DNA of 48,527 nucleotides from Acetobacter tropicalis (GTDB lineage Bacteria > Pseudomonadota > Alphaproteobacteria > Acetobacterales > Acetobacteraceae): assembly GCF_001580915.1 (NCBI RefSeq), contig NZ_LHZQ01000202.1, positions 1 to 48,527 of the forward strand. Direction: 5' to 3'. Below the pieces are notes generated by a model. The model did no database searches and was not told the origin of the DNA. It worked only from the letters and a program-made list of their open reading frames with translations. The translations under genes and the position numbers were made by a program. Below, in pieces: positions 17,902-26,312 of the stretch; position 1 is the stretch's first letter, and each line of letters starts with the position of its first letter.

Positions 17902-17986
17902 TCCGGATATGTTCTTTGCATAATCCTAACATGGACAGAAGGACGCTGACCGCCCAGCCGACACAATTGGTTGACATCCTGCATCA

Positions 17987-19066
17987 TCACAGTTCCTTGC
18001 GGAATGCCTGGGGCGAAACGCCGTACCATTTGCGGAACGCACGGCTGAAAGCGCTGACTTCAGAATAGCCCAGAAGATAAGCGATTTCCCCAATAGACAC
18101 GCCTTTCTGGCGCAGATAGGTCTGAGCAAGGCTACGGCGTGTCTCGTCCACAAGATTGGTATAAGTAACACCCATGGATTCTAGGCGGCGTTGTAGTGTC
18201 CATCGTGGAACACCAAGTTTTTCAGCCAGAACAGGAAGCTTCACGATTCCCTGTGGCAACATGGTGCGAACTTCACGCCGAGCCAGAAGCAGGAGATCGT
18301 CTCGCCCGTCAGTCGTCAGATGCTGGGAGTGATCAAGACGCGTAAGGCTTTCGCGGAGGACCGAAAGGAGCCCAGCGTTGGCGGCAGGCATGGGGACGTC
18401 CAGACCGATGTCAGAAAACAGGAGGGCGGTCGTGCCGCGCTGGAAGAAAACGGGGGCATCAAAAGCTGCGGCATAATCTGCCGCAGTGGACTGACAGGGA
18501 TGTTCGAACCAGACAGCATCAGGATGCCAGCTCTTGCCAAGCGCCCGACGGAAGACATTGCAGAACATTCCCATGGTCAGCTCGGCGTCCTGTGCACGAC
18601 GGGAGATGAGGGGATCAGTGATGCGGTACTCAATGCGAAACCCACCAGGCATCCGGACCAGACGTGTCTGGGTAGCTTTCTGATGGTAAGGGAAAAGTTC
18701 TGCAAGATTAACGAGAGCATCTCCGAGAGTTGCGGAGGTCAGGGCGATATAGCCGATAAGGCCGAGCTGGTCGGGCTGGAACTGCTGACCATAGACAAGG
18801 CCGGTATCATAACGGCCAGACTGGCGTGCCACTTCCTCGAACAAATTGCAGTAGTCTTCCAGACGAAGCGCAAGAGTGGGTGGCAGATCGTCAGCAATCT
18901 GAAGACCCACTGAACGAGCAATGATGTCAGGGTCACATCCTTGCTGACGGATGAAGGAACTGGCACCCGTCATGGCCGCGGCCAAGACGCTGCCAGTCTG
19001 CCTGTCTGTCTGGGGAAAGGAATGCAGGCAATCATCAGTTAGGACCTGTGCAGAGAACACGGTCAT
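17987..19066 (-). CDS. AraC-family transcriptional regulator of the ethanolamine island (predicted)
   Basis: This 359-residue protein has an N-terminal arabinose-binding-like domain of the OruR/ArgR type (about 20-220) and a C-terminal double HTH (about 275-359: LPVLAEKLGVPRWTLQRRLE, then SIGEIAYLLGYSEVSAFSRAFRKWYG). It is located between the phosphatase and eutB, in the same orientation. EutR of enterobacteria is also AraC-type and senses ethanolamine plus B12. This protein shares the family but no direct orthology is claimed. A 7-bp palindrome lies in its own leader (19108-19128), and a 21-bp-spaced direct repeat lies upstream of the operon's first gene. Both are candidate binding sites. 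Confidence 0.9.
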   Translation of the reverse strand: MTVFSAQVLTDDCLHSFPQTDRQTGSVLAAAMTGASSFIRQQGCDPDIIARSVGLQIADDLPPTLALRLEDYCNLFEEVARQSGRYDTGLVYGQQFQPDQLGLIGYIALTSATLGDALVNLAELFPYHQKATQTRLVRMPGGFRIEYRITDPLISRRAQDAELTMGMFCNVFRRALGKSWHPDAVWFEHPCQSTAADYAAAFDAPVFFQRGTTALLFSDIGLDVPMPAANAGLLSVLRESLTRLDHSQHLTTDGRDDLLLLARREVRTMLPQGIVKLPVLAEKLGVPRWTLQRRLESMGVTYTNLVDETRRSLAQTYLRQKGVSIGEIAYLLGYSEVSAFSRAFRKWYGVSPQAFRKEL

Positions 19067-19107
19067 CTCTCCTCACAACCAGGACGGAGTCCGCCAGTCA
19101 TTTCTGT

Positions 19108-19128
19108 ATCGCAATATCTTGTTGCGAT
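19108..19128. promoter_or_regulatory. Inverted repeat in the AraC-gene leader
   Basis: ATCGCAA (19108-19114) and TTGCGAT (19122-19128) form a perfect 7-bp inverted repeat with a 7-bp spacer, 42 bp upstream of the AraC start. The 21-bp span fits an operator for a dimeric regulator. AraC proteins more often use direct repeats, so another regulator is equally possible. Confidence 0.4.
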
Positions 19129-19190
19129 CTAAATATAAATCCTCCTTCGGAATGAATTTTGTCAAGCATTCTGCCACGAGTAGGGGTCAG

Positions 19191-20432
19191 TTACCCCCCC
19201 AGAAGGCGGGGCGTCTGGCTTCCGAAACCTAGGGTCTCCTCTGAGGGGCACCATTCACCAGTATTGTCATCTCGCCCCTGAAGGATGAATCGGGGCGTAG
19301 ACGATGTCATCTCATTGGCTGCCCGCTGGCTGAGGGCCCCTTCCGTCCCGTCTGCCAGGCGATTGATGATCACGGACAGGCTCGTATCGGGAAAGGCGGT
19401 TTGCATGGCGGTATCCCCGCCACTGTCCCCACACACAAGAACGGGGCCGTGCCCGCGCTCCCGGACAAGCCGGTGGCGTATGGCATCGACTTTCCCTGCA
19501 CCATAGGTCAAAGGCCAGTCTGCAGCAGGTTGAGCCCCCAGCTTTCCGGAAGGCCAAGACATCCGGACACCCAAAATATTGTCAGCAGGCAAGCCGTAGC
19601 CGAAACCGGGGGCCGTGGCAAAAACCCGGACGACAGTTTCCAGAGATGCGGAACAGATGAAAACGTCAATATCTGCCTGTCTCAGGGCTGCTTGCAGGTC
19701 AGCGATTTCCGGGGTCAGACGCAACCCGTGAAAGACTTTGCATTGGAGTATACCTGATCTGCCGGATCGTTCAGGTGGGACGATATGTTCAACATATCCG
19801 ATATCACGACCGAGAGCCCAGTGATTAGCCATGGCAGCAAGAGTCGCAATATCCGTCTCCGTCATGCCGCAGAGCAGACGAATGATCCAGTATAAGGCAA
19901 CTTCTGGCCCAGCTACAGCATCAATGGCTCTATAGCTGAAAAGGAGGCGGGCCCGGAGTGCGACGAGAGCTGTGATGTGAGACGGAACGGGCGCTCGTAC
20001 GGACGACCACGCACCATACCGAGACCAGAGCTCGGTATAATCGCGGGTCATGTCCTCCACGAGATGGGAGAAACGTATCTGCTTTCCGTCCTGATTCAGG
20101 AAGTGGGGACCGAGTTCACCTTCTGGCACGTCCTGCTTGATTACATGCTCAAAACACGCGGGAGTCAGGGCAAAACTGAATGTTTCGAGCATGAACTGCA
20201 GAAGTGTTTCCTGGCAATCGCCAAAAATGCAGGTGTTATCCCAGTCGAATACGGCATAGGGCCGTTTGAATGTCTGCCTACTGACGATCAGTTCTGACAG
20301 GAGGCGCCGGTTGCGCGGTGCCCATTTCAAGGGAGACAATGGGGCGTTGTCGGTCGGCATCGCAAAAGCTGGCCTGCTTCCCATGAAAGCGGCAGTGCAG
20401 GCGAGAAAGCTTCTGCGATCAAGCGTAGTCAT
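19191..20432 (-). CDS. Exported HAD-superfamily phosphatase, predicted phosphoethanolamine/phosphocholine phosphatase
   Basis: This 413-residue protein begins with an export signal containing an Arg pair (LDRRSFLACTAAF), possibly Tat-dependent. HAD motif I is DWDNT with D63 and D65, and motif II is the Ser/Thr region VFICSAS (about 257-263). Lys314 (GAGKVDAI) and D336/D340 (GDSGGDTAM) complete the active site. It resembles the Pseudomonas PchP phosphorylcholine phosphatase type in fold and location. Its ATG overlaps the stop of the phospholipase C gene (ATGA), so the two are coupled. Together they would release a free head-group amine in the periplasm. That the product is ethanolamine is inferred from the downstream eut genes. 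Confidence 0.78.
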   Translation of the reverse strand: MTTLDRRSFLACTAAFMGSRPAFAMPTDNAPLSPLKWAPRNRRLLSELIVSRQTFKRPYAVFDWDNTCIFGDCQETLLQFMLETFSFALTPACFEHVIKQDVPEGELGPHFLNQDGKQIRFSHLVEDMTRDYTELWSRYGAWSSVRAPVPSHITALVALRARLLFSYRAIDAVAGPEVALYWIIRLLCGMTETDIATLAAMANHWALGRDIGYVEHIVPPERSGRSGILQCKVFHGLRLTPEIADLQAALRQADIDVFICSASLETVVRVFATAPGFGYGLPADNILGVRMSWPSGKLGAQPAADWPLTYGAGKVDAIRHRLVRERGHGPVLVCGDSGGDTAMQTAFPDTSLSVIINRLADGTEGALSQRAANEMTSSTPRFILQGRDDNTGEWCPSEETLGFGSQTPRLLGG

Positions 20433-22498
20433 ACGCCGTATCGGCCCATCAGAGGATCAGTTCGGCTCGGACGTCCAGTCTGAATGTGGCCAGCGAAATG
20501 CAGCATGGGTTTGGTAGTTGGGCTAAGCCGTGTGGAGGTCTCGGTCACGACGATATCGTACCAGTTGTCACTGGCGGAAATGTCCCAAGTGACCTGTGCT
20601 TCCTGTTGGGGAAGAAGAATGATCTTGCGTATATCGGAGGGAATGTAATTACTGGAAATGATCAAATTCCGCGTGGTGGAAGAAAAATTTCTGATTTTCA
20701 GGGTGATCTCATCGAAGGACTTGCCCGTTTCAAGAACAGCCTGCGGAAGATCGGTGCCTGAAAAGGCTCGGTAAAACCCGTCTGGGCCATGAAGGGTTAT
20801 TGAATAAGGCTCGTGCGCGTTGAGAAGAACGTCATGTGTGTGACGCGGACCTAAAGTGTAGTGCCGCATAGGGCGACCGTGCTCCAGAAGCTGGAAGACT
20901 GCGCCTTGCGTTCCGGTATTGGCAAGGTGGAGGCTGTGCGGGTTGGTTCTGTCGCGTACAAGGTCTGCGCTCAGCGCGTAGGGAAGTGAACGGGCGGGGC
21001 GCTGCATGATCTCCTGACGTGGCATTGTCTGTGGCTGCGGGATACTGGGCGCAGGAAGGCGGCAGGATGCCCGTGTTTCAGCCAGATAATGTTCGGTTTC
21101 GGGAAGATTGGTATTCCAGTGCAGGTCTGGGTTCGTGAAATCGAAAATACTTGTCAGGTCGCCACAGACTGTCCTGCGCCATGGGGTAATGTTGGGCGCA
21201 GGCACACCGAATCTGGCTTCGAGGAACCTGAGAACGGATGTATGGTCAAAGAGCTGAGAATTGACCCATCCCCCTTTTGTCCAAGGAGAGATGACAATCG
21301 CGGGAACACGTGGGCCGAGCCCGACAGGAACGTTCCCTAAGGCCTCCCCGTCCAATGGGACAGAACTGTAGCCCTGTAACGGATCATCGGCGCGGAGAGG
21401 CGGGACAGGTGCTGGCATATGGTCAAAAAAACCGTCATTCTCATCATAATTGAGGATAAAAACGGTTTTTGCCCAGACCTCTGGATGACGCACAAACACA
21501 TCCATCAGCCTTGAGATCAGGCTTTCGCCATATCCTGGCGGAGCATCCGGATGCTCGGACATGGCTTGGGAAGGGACGATCCATGAGACCTGTGGTAATT
21601 TTCCGGATGCTACGTCTTTCTCGAACTCTTCTACCAGAAACCGACCTTCAGAGGTGGTGCTGTTACCTGCATGAGATCCCGGAACGATCTGGCGTGCCCG
21701 TTTGTGTTGCCAGCTTTCTGCAGGAACATTCCTGAATGTGGCAAAAGACTGGAGGGGATTGTCAGTAAAATTGTCATATTCCTGATAGATGCGCCATGAA
21801 ACTCCGGCTTCCTGCAAGCACTCCGGATAGGTTTTCCAGTCAAAGGGCCTGAAGGAGGGATTATCAAGCGCGCTATCGGCCGAGGGGTTGCCATCATCGA
21901 TATTGACCGTGACCTGAGGTTCCTGGTTCCCAACAGCCAGGCCGCTCGTACCGGTAAAAAAATAGAGGCGGTTTGGATTGGTAGGGCCAAAAATGGACGC
22001 ATGGTAAGAATCGCAGATCGTGAAAGCTTCTGCTAAAGCATAGTAATAAGGGATATCCTCGCGCGTGAAGTGTCCCATGGTCATTGCGGTCTTGTGCGGA
22101 ATCCAGACGTCCCATTCGTTCCAGACGGCTTGGGAAGCTTTCCAGCTATGATCAAGGCTAGCAAGGCAGGCTGAAGATGTATGAACCGTGTTCAGGCGGA
22201 AGGGCAGGATCTGATGGCCGTGTCCGTCCGGCTGGGCAAAGACCGAGTTCCCATCCGGCAGGGGGAGCGCACGGGGATCCCCATAGCCCCGTACCCCGCC
22301 GAGAGACCCAAAATAATGATCGAAAGATCGGTTTTCCTGCATGAGGAGCACGACATGTTGGACATCCTGGATTGTGCCCGTCGTACGTTTGGCGGGAATG
22401 GCAAGAGCCTTGCGGATGTTTGCGGGCAGGAGCGTCATGCTAGCGGCAGTGGCTCCGGCTTTCATGAAAAACCGTCTGCCCGCATTAAACTGCGACAT
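20429..22498 (-). CDS. plcN: Phospholipase C, Pseudomonas PlcN/PlcH type, Tat-exported
   Basis: This enzyme cleaves phospholipids to diacylglycerol and a phospho-head-group. The N-terminus has a twin-arginine signal (NAGRRFFMKAG, R8 and R9, then a hydrophobic run). The catalytic domain opens with HVVLLMQENRSFDHYFGSLG (E55, N56 and D60 lie in the expected metal/nucleophile region). Other family stretches include FFTGTSG, NYDENDGFFDH, VPAIVISPWTKGGWV and the C-terminal pair of PlcH-type beta domains. At 689 residues it is full length. It lies 37 bp after the TonB receptor. The named family is phosphocholine-preferring, and activity on phosphatidylethanolamine is inferred only from the neighbouring lyase. 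Confidence 0.9.
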   Translation of the reverse strand: MSQFNAGRRFFMKAGATAASMTLLPANIRKALAIPAKRTTGTIQDVQHVVLLMQENRSFDHYFGSLGGVRGYGDPRALPLPDGNSVFAQPDGHGHQILPFRLNTVHTSSACLASLDHSWKASQAVWNEWDVWIPHKTAMTMGHFTREDIPYYYALAEAFTICDSYHASIFGPTNPNRLYFFTGTSGLAVGNQEPQVTVNIDDGNPSADSALDNPSFRPFDWKTYPECLQEAGVSWRIYQEYDNFTDNPLQSFATFRNVPAESWQHKRARQIVPGSHAGNSTTSEGRFLVEEFEKDVASGKLPQVSWIVPSQAMSEHPDAPPGYGESLISRLMDVFVRHPEVWAKTVFILNYDENDGFFDHMPAPVPPLRADDPLQGYSSVPLDGEALGNVPVGLGPRVPAIVISPWTKGGWVNSQLFDHTSVLRFLEARFGVPAPNITPWRRTVCGDLTSIFDFTNPDLHWNTNLPETEHYLAETRASCRLPAPSIPQPQTMPRQEIMQRPARSLPYALSADLVRDRTNPHSLHLANTGTQGAVFQLLEHGRPMRHYTLGPRHTHDVLLNAHEPYSITLHGPDGFYRAFSGTDLPQAVLETGKSFDEITLKIRNFSSTTRNLIISSNYIPSDIRKIILLPQQEAQVTWDISASDNWYDIVVTETSTRLSPTTKPMLHFAGHIQTGRPSRTDPLMGRYGV

Positions 22499-22534
22499 GT
22501 GTGATCTCCTTGCCCGTCGGAAGGGTGGTGAGCC

Positions 22535-24946
22535 TCAGAACGCTGCTGCGATGGAGCCGAAATACTGCCGCGGTGCCCCGATAAGGAAGGACTGGTTGTC
22601 TCCGGACATGGAGTTTCCGTTCTCGCCGGCGGTGGCAATATAGGTTGTATTGGTCAGGTTATAGACATTGAAACTGAAGGTCAGGTCCTGCAGGAAGCCG
22701 AGGTGCCGATTATACTGGCCCAGATTGCGCAGATGATATTGTGCGCCAGCACTGGTCAGCCAGTAGGATGGAATGCTCAGATCACCAGTATAGGTATAAT
22801 TGCGCTTTCCCATATAGATCGTGTCGATATGAGCGCTGAGGTCACGCCAAGTGTAAGACAGGCTCGCCTTATACATGAAGCGCGGATAATTGACGATCTG
22901 TTGTCCGGCAATGGCATAAGTTGTGCCGCCACTGGTTACGTTCTGGTCGTAGGTTGCATGATTCCAACTGATGGAGTTGGACAGAGACAGTCCTGTTACA
23001 GGAGTGATAACCAGAGCTGCATCCACGCCGTTCATCGTGACACCGCCCACATTCATAACAGCGGAATAAGGGTTTGTGATCGGGCCGCTCGTTATCTGCT
23101 GCAGGCGGTTGTGGAAATTCGTATGGTAAGCGTAGAGGCTGGTGTTCAGCAGATGGTCCACGTAGCGATAACCGACAGCGAAGTTCCAGTTGGTTTCCGG
23201 CTTCATCTTTCCGGCCCCCATGGTCTGGTCGTAAGCGCTCTGGGTCATTGCGAACGGCGAGGCGCCGCCTTTGTAGCCTGCGATCGGGTATGATTTTACG
23301 TTCTCGGCAACATCGAAGAATAGTTCGTGGTTCTTGAGAAAATGCCAGTCTCCACTAATATGCGGGAGGAACGCGCGGGCAGTTGTTACCGTGCCGCTGG
23401 CAAGGGCATCCGTGCCAGTATAGGCTGGAATGTTGGTGGTTTGATCGCCAGTTACGGATTGCCAGAGGGATTTGAAGCCAAAATGCAGGCTTACATTCGG
23501 CAGGACGCGATAGGTGTCCTGAACGAACGCCGTGAAGCTATTGGACGAGAAGCTGTCGCCCCACAAATGGGCCGTTGGGTCAGGCAAGGATCCCATCGAG
23601 TTGATCGGGTTACCTTCGCCAAGAACTGGTTCCTCGTAGGCGTTGCGGCCTACATTCACATGATAATGTTCGTACCAGATACCAGCGCTCAGATCATTAT
23701 TGGCGATCTGGTAATGTAGGGCTGAGGTGAAGCCTCCGCGCTGGGCATGTTCGAGGGTGATCTGGTCGAAAATCGGAGATCCATTCGGCATTAAGCCATC
23801 CGAATACCACGGATAGGGGCTGGCCCATGTGCCGCGTCCATACTGCCCCTGCGCATAAACGGTCGATTTCCAGCGTAGGCGTGATGTCAGGGCGAAGTCC
23901 ATGTTCAGGCCACCAAGATAGTCACGTTCGACCGTCCCGCCATCATAATATGAGGCATCATACGGGTCCGAGAGCTTGCTGTAGCCAGCAGGAAGGGCTC
24001 CTCCTGGCTTGTTGTTGGCGGCAAGTGCCAGCTTATAGGCTTTCTCATAGGCTTTGGGAGTGCCGATGAAATTGTCCAGACTGGAGCCATAGTTGTTCAG
24101 CATGTCAAACGACAGATCCTGATATTGATACTGATCAAGGTCGCCCCAGTCGAAGATAGCGGAGATATGGCTGTCTTCTCCGATGGGCTGCACGATCTTG
24201 GCATTGACCTGCTGCATGAACTGATTGCCGCCACCTTTCCATTTATTAAGGTTGTTGCGCATGTAGGAGGCATACATCCGCGTACCGGTCTTGTTGAGGT
24301 CTCCGGTATCGAAACGAATGAAGGTGTGCATGTTCATGCTGGACCCGAAGGTTTGGGCGATTTGGCCGCCAGCTTTATGCTTCGGGTCGCTGGAGAAATA
24401 TTCGATCGATCCACCAAGGTTGGAGGTGCTGGCAATAGCTTCTGCGCCTGCGCCTTGGGAAATCACCATATGCCCGATATTCTCGGAAGCGATGGCATTA
24501 ATGATATTGAGGCCGTTGAAGGAATGGTACTGCTGATCCCCAAGTGGGATGCCATCAAGGGTCATGCCGACCTGATTCTGCAGGAAACCATGCATGAAAA
24601 ACATCTGCGACCAGATGTCTACACCCTGTGCGTCAGCAGATTGGAGCATGATGCCTGGCAGCTTTCCCAGCACTTTGAGAACACTGGTTCCAGGTGTTTC
24701 AGCGCGAATAGCTGCCGAACCCACCACTTCCTGCACACCATGTGATCGATGAGCACCCGTGACGGAAATGGCTTCGCTTGAAGACTTGATAACGGCGGTT
24801 TTCCGGCCGGATGCAGTCGGAACGCGCCTTGATTTATCCGTTGTAGGCAGACGGTTTGTGGGGTGATGCGGCATTGCTGCTGCGTTCACACTGAAGCTGA
24901 GAATTGAAATGGCAATGACAAGAGGGGGGCGGTACCCGGATAGCAT
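22535..24946 (-). CDS. TonB-dependent receptor of the ethanolamine/phospholipid island
   Basis: This 803-residue outer-membrane receptor has an N-terminal signal (IAISILSFSVNAAA), a linker and a plug domain: LKVLGKLPGIML, FFMHGFLQNQVGMTLDGIPLG, ISQGAGAEAI and STSNLGGSIEY. A long beta-barrel ends in GAPRQYFGSIAAAF, with the terminal Phe typical of this export class. It is first in the operon, with GAGGAG upstream of the ATG and 37 bp before the phospholipase. It is clearly homologous along its length to the receptor at 31174, which heads the ectoine operon. The ligand is unknown. Position suggests a lipid-derived or head-group compound, or cobalamin for the lyase. Confidence 0.9.
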   Translation of the reverse strand: MLSGYRPPLVIAISILSFSVNAAAMPHHPTNRLPTTDKSRRVPTASGRKTAVIKSSSEAISVTGAHRSHGVQEVVGSAAIRAETPGTSVLKVLGKLPGIMLQSADAQGVDIWSQMFFMHGFLQNQVGMTLDGIPLGDQQYHSFNGLNIINAIASENIGHMVISQGAGAEAIASTSNLGGSIEYFSSDPKHKAGGQIAQTFGSSMNMHTFIRFDTGDLNKTGTRMYASYMRNNLNKWKGGGNQFMQQVNAKIVQPIGEDSHISAIFDWGDLDQYQYQDLSFDMLNNYGSSLDNFIGTPKAYEKAYKLALAANNKPGGALPAGYSKLSDPYDASYYDGGTVERDYLGGLNMDFALTSRLRWKSTVYAQGQYGRGTWASPYPWYSDGLMPNGSPIFDQITLEHAQRGGFTSALHYQIANNDLSAGIWYEHYHVNVGRNAYEEPVLGEGNPINSMGSLPDPTAHLWGDSFSSNSFTAFVQDTYRVLPNVSLHFGFKSLWQSVTGDQTTNIPAYTGTDALASGTVTTARAFLPHISGDWHFLKNHELFFDVAENVKSYPIAGYKGGASPFAMTQSAYDQTMGAGKMKPETNWNFAVGYRYVDHLLNTSLYAYHTNFHNRLQQITSGPITNPYSAVMNVGGVTMNGVDAALVITPVTGLSLSNSISWNHATYDQNVTSGGTTYAIAGQQIVNYPRFMYKASLSYTWRDLSAHIDTIYMGKRNYTYTGDLSIPSYWLTSAGAQYHLRNLGQYNRHLGFLQDLTFSFNVYNLTNTTYIATAGENGNSMSGDNQSFLIGAPRQYFGSIAAAF

Positions 24947-25368
24947 AATATGGTCGTCTCCTCGTAAGAGCGGGAAGATGTGCCCCCTCGGTTCGATACG
25001 AATGTGTTACATTTTTTCTCTACCAAATATCGTGATGCGCAGTCTTGACGGGGCGACACACTTTCTTGACAGGCCGTAATGATGGCGTGCGTCTTCAGGC
25101 CTCGTTGTAAGGAATAAGGAATGGTGCTTCTATCGACCGAAAATTCAGCCTGATCCACAAACGGAAGAGTGCTGATACTATGGTCCAAGGTGATACCAGA
25201 CTGCACGAAGGCTCACTCGGCCAGAGTAACAGGAGGTGATGCGTAGGTGCTTAGCCCTGAGTTTCAAGGATTAAATTAATGATGAATTTTTCCGGTTCGA
25301 GATGTTGTCAGTGAGTACTGATTATAATGGAGATAAGTTGCGTAGCCGTGAGGGAGGAGCCAGTTCTT
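24947..25368. promoter_or_regulatory. Upstream region of the phospholipid/ethanolamine operon
   Basis: This 422-bp stretch separates the first gene of the island from an IS remnant. It must carry the operon promoter on the minus strand. It contains the 21-bp-spaced direct repeat at 25043-25076. No credible gene is seen. Confidence 0.5.
25043..25076 (-). promoter_or_regulatory. Direct repeat, candidate AraC-family operator
   Basis: On the plus strand, TCTTGACGGGGCG (25043-25055) and TCTTGACAGGCCG (25064-25076) match at 11 of 13 positions. They are spaced exactly 21 bp, that is two helical turns. This is the arrangement AraC/XylS proteins bind. It lies about 97-130 bp upstream of the TonB receptor start, suitable for an activator site. 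Confidence 0.5.
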
Positions 25369-25995
25369 AGTTTTTCTTTGACGGAATCGTTCCATCATCC
25401 TGCCGTTTCGCCTTGATAAATTTCAGCCTCTAGCGCGCATGGCGGTCCTTGAGGGACCGCTTTGCGGGGTTGTCCTTGCAAGCCTGATGATACGGTCCGC
25501 TCAGAGACCCGCCTTCTCCGCGTTTATATTGCGCTATTTTGGAGCAGCCACCAGCGTTGCGTCCAAGATCTGACCTGACATCAGTAATAACTGGCGTTAC
25601 GTAGGGAGGCATCAAAGCGATTAAACAGTACGTCACTTACACCAGTCTGTGTCAGTCGTTCGCGAAACAGCCAAACCGTTTGGGCATCAGGCACGCGGTG
25701 CAATAGCCCAGACCAAGGAAACGCATAAAGGAGAGTAGGTCGTTTATGAGGTATGCCGTCCGTTCGTCGGGCAGGTTGTTCAGCGTCTGGATCACCAGGA
25801 TCTTGAACATCAGAACCATATCAAAGGGCGGACGGCCGCGTTTGCTGCCGTCCGCATACGCCAGAACCTTGTCCAGATCAGGGCGGGATGCCTCAAAATC
25901 CACAGTCCGGGAAAATGCTTCAAGCTGAACCCCCAGCCTGCTCAACCGGACAAGGTGCTCTTCAATATCAAAGAAGCCCGGAGGCTTTATGATTC
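25369..25995 (-). pseudogene. Decayed IS5-family transposase remnant
   Basis: Reading the minus strand from about 25995, an IS5-type N-terminus is visible (KPPGFFDIEEHLVRLSRLG, then DLDKVLAYADGSKRGRPP and DERTAYLINDLLSFMRFLGLG). The frame is then lost, where homologues continue with the RVPDA..TVWLFRE region. Further pieces follow in shifted frames (DVRSDLGRNAGG, DNPAKRSLKDRHAR) and, after a TAG where Trp is expected, LKFIKAKRQDDGTIPSK. There are several frameshifts, at least one stop and no C-terminal half, so the element is dead. It lies between the ethanolamine and ectoine islands and marks an old insertion site. Confidence 0.8.
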
Positions 25996-26312
25996 ATCCT
26001 CCTATATCACTATAAGAGGTATGGAATCATAGATATGAATGAAAAACCATGGGTTTTGAGAACACTCCAGATCAGTCGATTGAAAATCATCAAGCGCACG
26101 ATGTTTGGCAGAGTGGGCTTCGAACTCCTAAAGCTGCGTGTGCTTTCACTCTTACAATGCAAAAAACCATACACTTTGCGGAAGAGCCTACTCCTTAATG
26201 AAAATCAGCAGAGAGAGCACAGTCAGATCTGTCTGTTCACCATTACCCACTCCTATGTTGAGGACTGGGTAATCACAGTGAATACAATTTTCGACTGTTT
26301 AGTGATTTTATA
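25996..26312. other. Intergenic region between IS remnant and PLP enzyme
   Basis: These 317 bp hold no recognised gene. The plus-strand open frame from 26035 runs into the 3' end of the PLP-enzyme gene on the other strand and resembles no family. Part of the stretch may be residual IS flank. Confidence 0.35.
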
